The translations under genes and the position numbers were made by a program. From assembly GCA_003645495.1 (NCBI GenBank), contig QNFK01000045.1:1-9017 (forward strand): a stretch of 9,017 nt of DNA, in the 5' to 3' direction. Under the pieces are notes generated by a model. That model worked only from the letters and a program-made list of their open reading frames with translations. It did no database searches and had not been told where the DNA came from. Each line of letters begins with the position of its first letter. Position 1 is the first letter of the stretch. The DNA comes from Gammaproteobacteria bacterium. Its GTDB lineage: Bacteria; Pseudomonadota; Gammaproteobacteria; Steroidobacterales; Woeseiaceae. Positions 6,521 to 9,017 of this stretch are shown in pieces.

Positions 6521-7381
6521 TCAGCTGCTCAGGGGTGCCGTGGTCTGCGCGCGCTCTTCTTCACGCTGCCATTCGTCCACAAGGTGACGGTTGTCATTTT
6601 GCCAGGGGTGGAAATCTTTCCTGAAAAATCGCAGCCAGGGAATAAACATGCGGCGTAGAATTCCCGGTTTGCCGAACAGGAAATTCAGTCCACTCAGCCA
6701 TACTCGCGGACTCCATAATTTGCCGTCTAACTGCAGCATGATGCAGAGATTGCGAAAGGTGTCTTTAAAGAAAAAGATCGTGCTGTGAATCATGGCCAGT
6801 CGTCTTATTTTGACGGTGCCACCGACAGCAAGATACACGTCAATCGCCACAGCTTTGTGTTCAGTCTCCTCCACGCCGTGCCAACTCCACAAACTTGCTA
6901 TCCGTTCATCGGCATCAACCAGCGTGTCTTTGCGCGTCAGCATGTCGTGGGCCATGATTGCGGTGAGGTGTTCGCTTGCAACCGTGCCCGCCAGACGTCT
7001 GTGAGCTGATAATTCGCGGTTGGCCCATTCCATTCGGGCGCGCTCATTTTTTTCGAAGCGGACCAGATCATAACCACGCAAATCGCACAGAAGCTCGTTG
7101 TATTTTTGATGTTGAAGCCGGTGTGTAGCTTCCTGCGCGCGGAAACTGCCGATCTCAGCCAGCAGCTGCGGATCCTCGACCTGGTCTGTGAAGTGGCAAA
7201 CACTGTCGATGAAGAATTTTTCACCCAACGGAAAAAGCATCGACATTGAATTGAACCAGGCGGTTCTGAATGGGTTGCCACCGTGCCAGTCGGTGGCAAG
7301 GGCAGCTTCAATGTCAAAGGACTTTCGGCGCGGTCCGAATTCGAGTCCCGCGGGGCTGTGGCTTTGCGGCATGCTGCTCAT
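6521..7381 (-). CDS. PF10118-like 'metal-dependent hydrolase' with a diiron-type ligand set
   Basis: A 286-residue protein resembling the family annotated as predicted metal-dependent hydrolase (PF10118/COG3687). Numbering from the ATG at 7381, potential metal ligands are E54 (FPLGEKFF), E84 and H87 (AQEATH, an ExxH), E137 (SEHLTA) and E172 with H175 (EETEH, an ExxH). E-x29-ExxH, then about 50 residues, then E-x34-ExxH is the arrangement of ferritin-like four-helix diiron proteins, so an oxygenase- or oxidase-like activity is a fair alternative to hydrolysis. A hydrophobic stretch (about 197-217) may touch the membrane. The frame is open up to 7492, but the extra arginine-rich 37 residues would overlap the antiporter gene. 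M at 7381, with AGG close upstream, or M at 7372 gives a family-like start. Substrate unknown. Confidence 0.8.
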   Translation of the reverse strand: MSSMPQSHSPAGLEFGPRRKSFDIEAALATDWHGGNPFRTAWFNSMSMLFPLGEKFFIDSVCHFTDQVEDPQLLAEIGSFRAQEATHRLQHQKYNELLCDLRGYDLVRFEKNERARMEWANRELSAHRRLAGTVASEHLTAIMAHDMLTRKDTLVDADERIASLWSWHGVEETEHKAVAIDVYLAVGGTVKIRRLAMIHSTIFFFKDTFRNLCIMLQLDGKLWSPRVWLSGLNFLFGKPGILRRMFIPWLRFFRKDFHPWQNDNRHLVDEWQREEERAQTTAPLSS

Positions 7382-7389
7382 ACGCCTGA

Positions 7390-7415
7390 TTGTAGCCCGA
7401 AATCGTAGCCCGAAA
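7390..7415. repeat. Two tandem 13-bp repeats in the leader of the PF10118-like gene
   Basis: TTGTAGCCCGAAA (7390-7402) is followed directly by TCGTAGCCCGAAA (7403-7415), a 13-bp period with one mismatch. The repeats lie 9-34 bp upstream of the chosen start codon and touch the terminator T-run of the preceding gene. A 13-bp period is close to a helical turn plus, so they may be tandem binding sites or the result of slippage. Confidence 0.5.
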
Positions 7416-7459
7416 AAACGCCAGTTCGGCCGGCCTCGTAAAAATGCTGCGCGTTTTTT
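7413..7459 (-). terminator. Intrinsic terminator-like structure after the antiporter gene
   Basis: On the minus strand, just after the antiporter stop, AAAAAACGC (7459-7451) and GCGTTTTTT (7421-7413) form a perfect 9-bp inverted repeat. Between them is a smaller GCCGG/CTGGC stem (7434-7420, one G-U pair, 5-nt loop) that runs into the six-T tract. Either fold ends in a T-run on the minus strand. The A-tract on the other side gives a T-run on the plus strand too, so it could act in both directions. It lies fully in the 82-bp gap between the two genes. Confidence 0.6.
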
Positions 7460-7463
7460 TCTC

Positions 7464-9017
7464 TCAGGGCTCGCCCTGGCCCTGCAAATCATTTCTCAAC
7501 AACGATTCCAGCTCATTGGCCGTTTCTCTTGCGGATTGCACTAATTTTTCCTCGTCATGTTGAACCGCGTGTTGTTCGCGTACCAAACGCGCATCGCGGT
7601 CTCTGAATGTCTCGGTTATGTGGCGCGCCACACTCTTTTCATGGCCAAGGTCGGTAAGCACCTGCTCACTCATCGCCAGGCTTGACAGTAAGGTTTCACG
7701 AAAAATATGTTCGATGCCAAGGTCCATCAGGTGATATTCATGTCGCCTGTTTCTGGCTCGCGCGATAATAGTCAGGTTTGGAAAATGTCGCCTGACCGTT
7801 TCTGCAGTTTTCATTGACGCTTCAATATCGTCAATTGCCAGGACAAATAATTTCGCATTTCCGGCACCCGCGGCCCGCAACAATTCCAGTTTCGATGCAT
7901 CGCCATAGTGCACAATATTGCCGTAACGACGCACGACATCTACCTGTGATGAGTCGATCTCGAGCGCCGTAAACGGCTGTCCGATCACCCCAAGCACACG
8001 TCCGACGATTTGCCCAAATCGCCCGAAGCCGGCAATTATTACGGCGTTGTGCTGATCCGACATGTCATCGTATTCTGGTTCTGCGCGCATTTTCGGTCGT
8101 GAAAAAACACGTTCGCTGAGCTGATAAATAATCGGGGTCATCAGCATTGAAACTGCTACAGCAAGAATTAGTTGATCGATCAATTCGGACTGCATGATCT
8201 GCTGGTTGGCAACAATAGCGAAAAGAACAAACGCGAATTCTCCACCCTGCGACAGTACAACGGCCAGGCTAACAGAGCCCTTCGTATCGCAAATGCCGAA
8301 TACTTTTGCCAGTGGGAAAAGGACCATGGCTTTGGTAAGCATCAGGCTGACTACGATTAGTATGATTGTTCCAGGTTGCTGTGATAGCAGTTCCAGATTG
8401 ACCGTCATTCCGACAGCGATAAAGAAGAGGCCCAGCAACAGTCCCTTAAATGGCGCGATGTCGGCTTCCAGTTCATGCCGATATTCAGAGTCGGCCAGCA
8501 ACATACCGGCGATGAACGCGCCCAGAACCATGGACATACCGGCCAGTTGCACCAGAAGCGCGGCACTGATAACGACCAGCAACGCGGTGCCAGTGAAAAT
8601 TTCAGGAATTCCGGTTCCGGCCGCAATTCTTAGTACCGGGCGCAGCAGATAGCGGCCACCGACGATCAGGCCGCCGAGTGTGGCAATGATAACCAGGAGG
8701 TCGCGAAGCTCAAAGTTATCAGCTTGCGACGAGCCAAACATAGGCAGAATGGCGATGAGCGGAATTACAGCGAGGTCCTGGAATAATAGTATGGCGAATG
8801 CTGCTCGGCCATGACTTGTTGTGAGCTGCTTTTTTTCAGCCAGTAGCTGCAGGACGAAGGCAGTGGACGAAAGGGCCAGGATCAGACCGATGAGGACCGC
8901 CGTCGCGAAATCCAGGCCGAATGCGAGGCCGATTACGGCAATTGCTGCTGCGCTGATGATGACCTGGGATGCGCCCAGCCCGAAGATCATTTTGCGCAGG
9001 ACCCAGAGACGTGATGG
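7464..9017 (-). CDS. KefB/KefC-type K+(cation):H+ antiporter with RCK domain, N-terminus outside window
   Basis: A CPA2-family antiporter. The frame stays open to the window edge: the nine codons before the ATG at 8990 read PSRLWVLRK, a normal KefB/C continuation, so that ATG is internal and roughly 80-100 N-terminal residues are missing. Numbering from that internal M, residues 1-295 form the exchanger domain, with LLFQDLAVIPL (68-78, the conserved FQD) and the HELEADIAPFKGLLLGLFFIAVGM segment (172-195), which matches the regulatory loop region of KefC. Residues 315-450 are the RCK/TrkA-N domain with nucleotide-binding GFGRFG (321-326), acidic E344/D346 and HYGDAS (361-366). A charged, probably helical tail (about 455-508) follows. 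KefB/C exchange K+ for H+ to acidify the cytoplasm under electrophile stress, gated by glutathione adducts. Whether this member responds to glutathione cannot be told. No KefF/KefG-type accessory gene is seen downstream. Confidence 0.9.
   Translation of the reverse strand, partial: PSRLWVLRKMIFGLGASQVIISAAAIAVIGLAFGLDFATAVLIGLILALSSTAFVLQLLAEKKQLTTSHGRAAFAILLFQDLAVIPLIAILPMFGSSQADNFELRDLLVIIATLGGLIVGGRYLLRPVLRIAAGTGIPEIFTGTALLVVISAALLVQLAGMSMVLGAFIAGMLLADSEYRHELEADIAPFKGLLLGLFFIAVGMTVNLELLSQQPGTIILIVVSLMLTKAMVLFPLAKVFGICDTKGSVSLAVVLSQGGEFAFVLFAIVANQQIMQSELIDQLILAVAVSMLMTPIIYQLSERVFSRPKMRAEPEYDDMSDQHNAVIIAGFGRFGQIVGRVLGVIGQPFTALEIDSSQVDVVRRYGNIVHYGDASKLELLRAAGAGNAKLFVLAIDDIEASMKTAETVRRHFPNLTIIARARNRRHEYHLMDLGIEHIFRETLLSSLAMSEQVLTDLGHEKSVARHITETFRDRDARLVREQHAVQHDEEKLVQSARETANELESLLRNDLQGQGEP

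Noticed and set aside
7382..7492. Longer start for the PF10118-like gene at 7492
   Set aside because: It would overlap the antiporter gene by 29 bp, run through the terminator and add an arginine-rich tail with no family resemblance.
8988..8990. ATG at 8990 as the true start of the antiporter
   Set aside because: The frame continues upstream to the window edge with PSRLWVLRK, the normal sequence before this point in KefB/C proteins, and the first helices of the exchanger would be missing.

Overview
The window is about 9 kb of ordinary-looking bacterial chromosome of moderate GC content. The protein set is a ModF-type ABC ATPase, a KefB/KefC-type antiporter, a MATE transporter, a DUF819 membrane protein and a PF10118 'metal-dependent hydrolase'. 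Together with the overall protein style this suggests a Gammaproteobacterium, possibly a marine or environmental one. That placement is inferred from recalled family resemblance and not from any marker gene. I see no mobile element, CRISPR array, rRNA or tRNA.

Layout. Only the first 117 bases carry a plus-strand gene, the 3' end of an unrecognised ORF. Everything else is on the minus strand, so transcription runs from high to low coordinates. In transcription order the genes are: a 5'-truncated KefB/KefC-type cation:proton antiporter with an RCK domain (7464 to beyond 9017); a PF10118-like protein with a clear di-metal ligand pattern (6521-7381); a 308-bp interval with a candidate promoter, a short palindrome, a possible 38-residue peptide ORF and a leader hairpin; a MATE efflux transporter (4791-6212); a small single-span membrane protein (4204-4737); an orphan ModF/COG1119-type ABC ATPase (3377-4180); a membrane-anchored NERD-type nuclease-like protein (2479-3204); a DUF819 membrane protein interrupted by one in-frame TAG (1163-2359); and a membrane-anchored metallo-beta-lactamase-fold hydrolase (114-1124). 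The last gene overlaps the stop of the plus-strand gene by 4 bp.

How the genes relate. Most products are membrane or envelope proteins concerned with transport and stress (K+ efflux, multidrug efflux, orphan ABC ATPase). Spacing suggests at most short transcription units, such as 4737 to 3377 and 2359 to 114. I see no evidence that the whole set forms one pathway. The most notable observation is the DUF819 gene: 398 sense-length codons in one uninterrupted frame apart from a single amber codon at position 251, with family-like sequence continuing straight through. That points to a very recent nonsense mutation, a sequencing error or readthrough. Secondary points are the QxK-type active site of the NERD protein, the diiron-like E...ExxH...E...ExxH pattern of the PF10118 protein, and the regulatory-looking interval upstream of the MATE gene. 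I did not find a convincing new multi-gene system.
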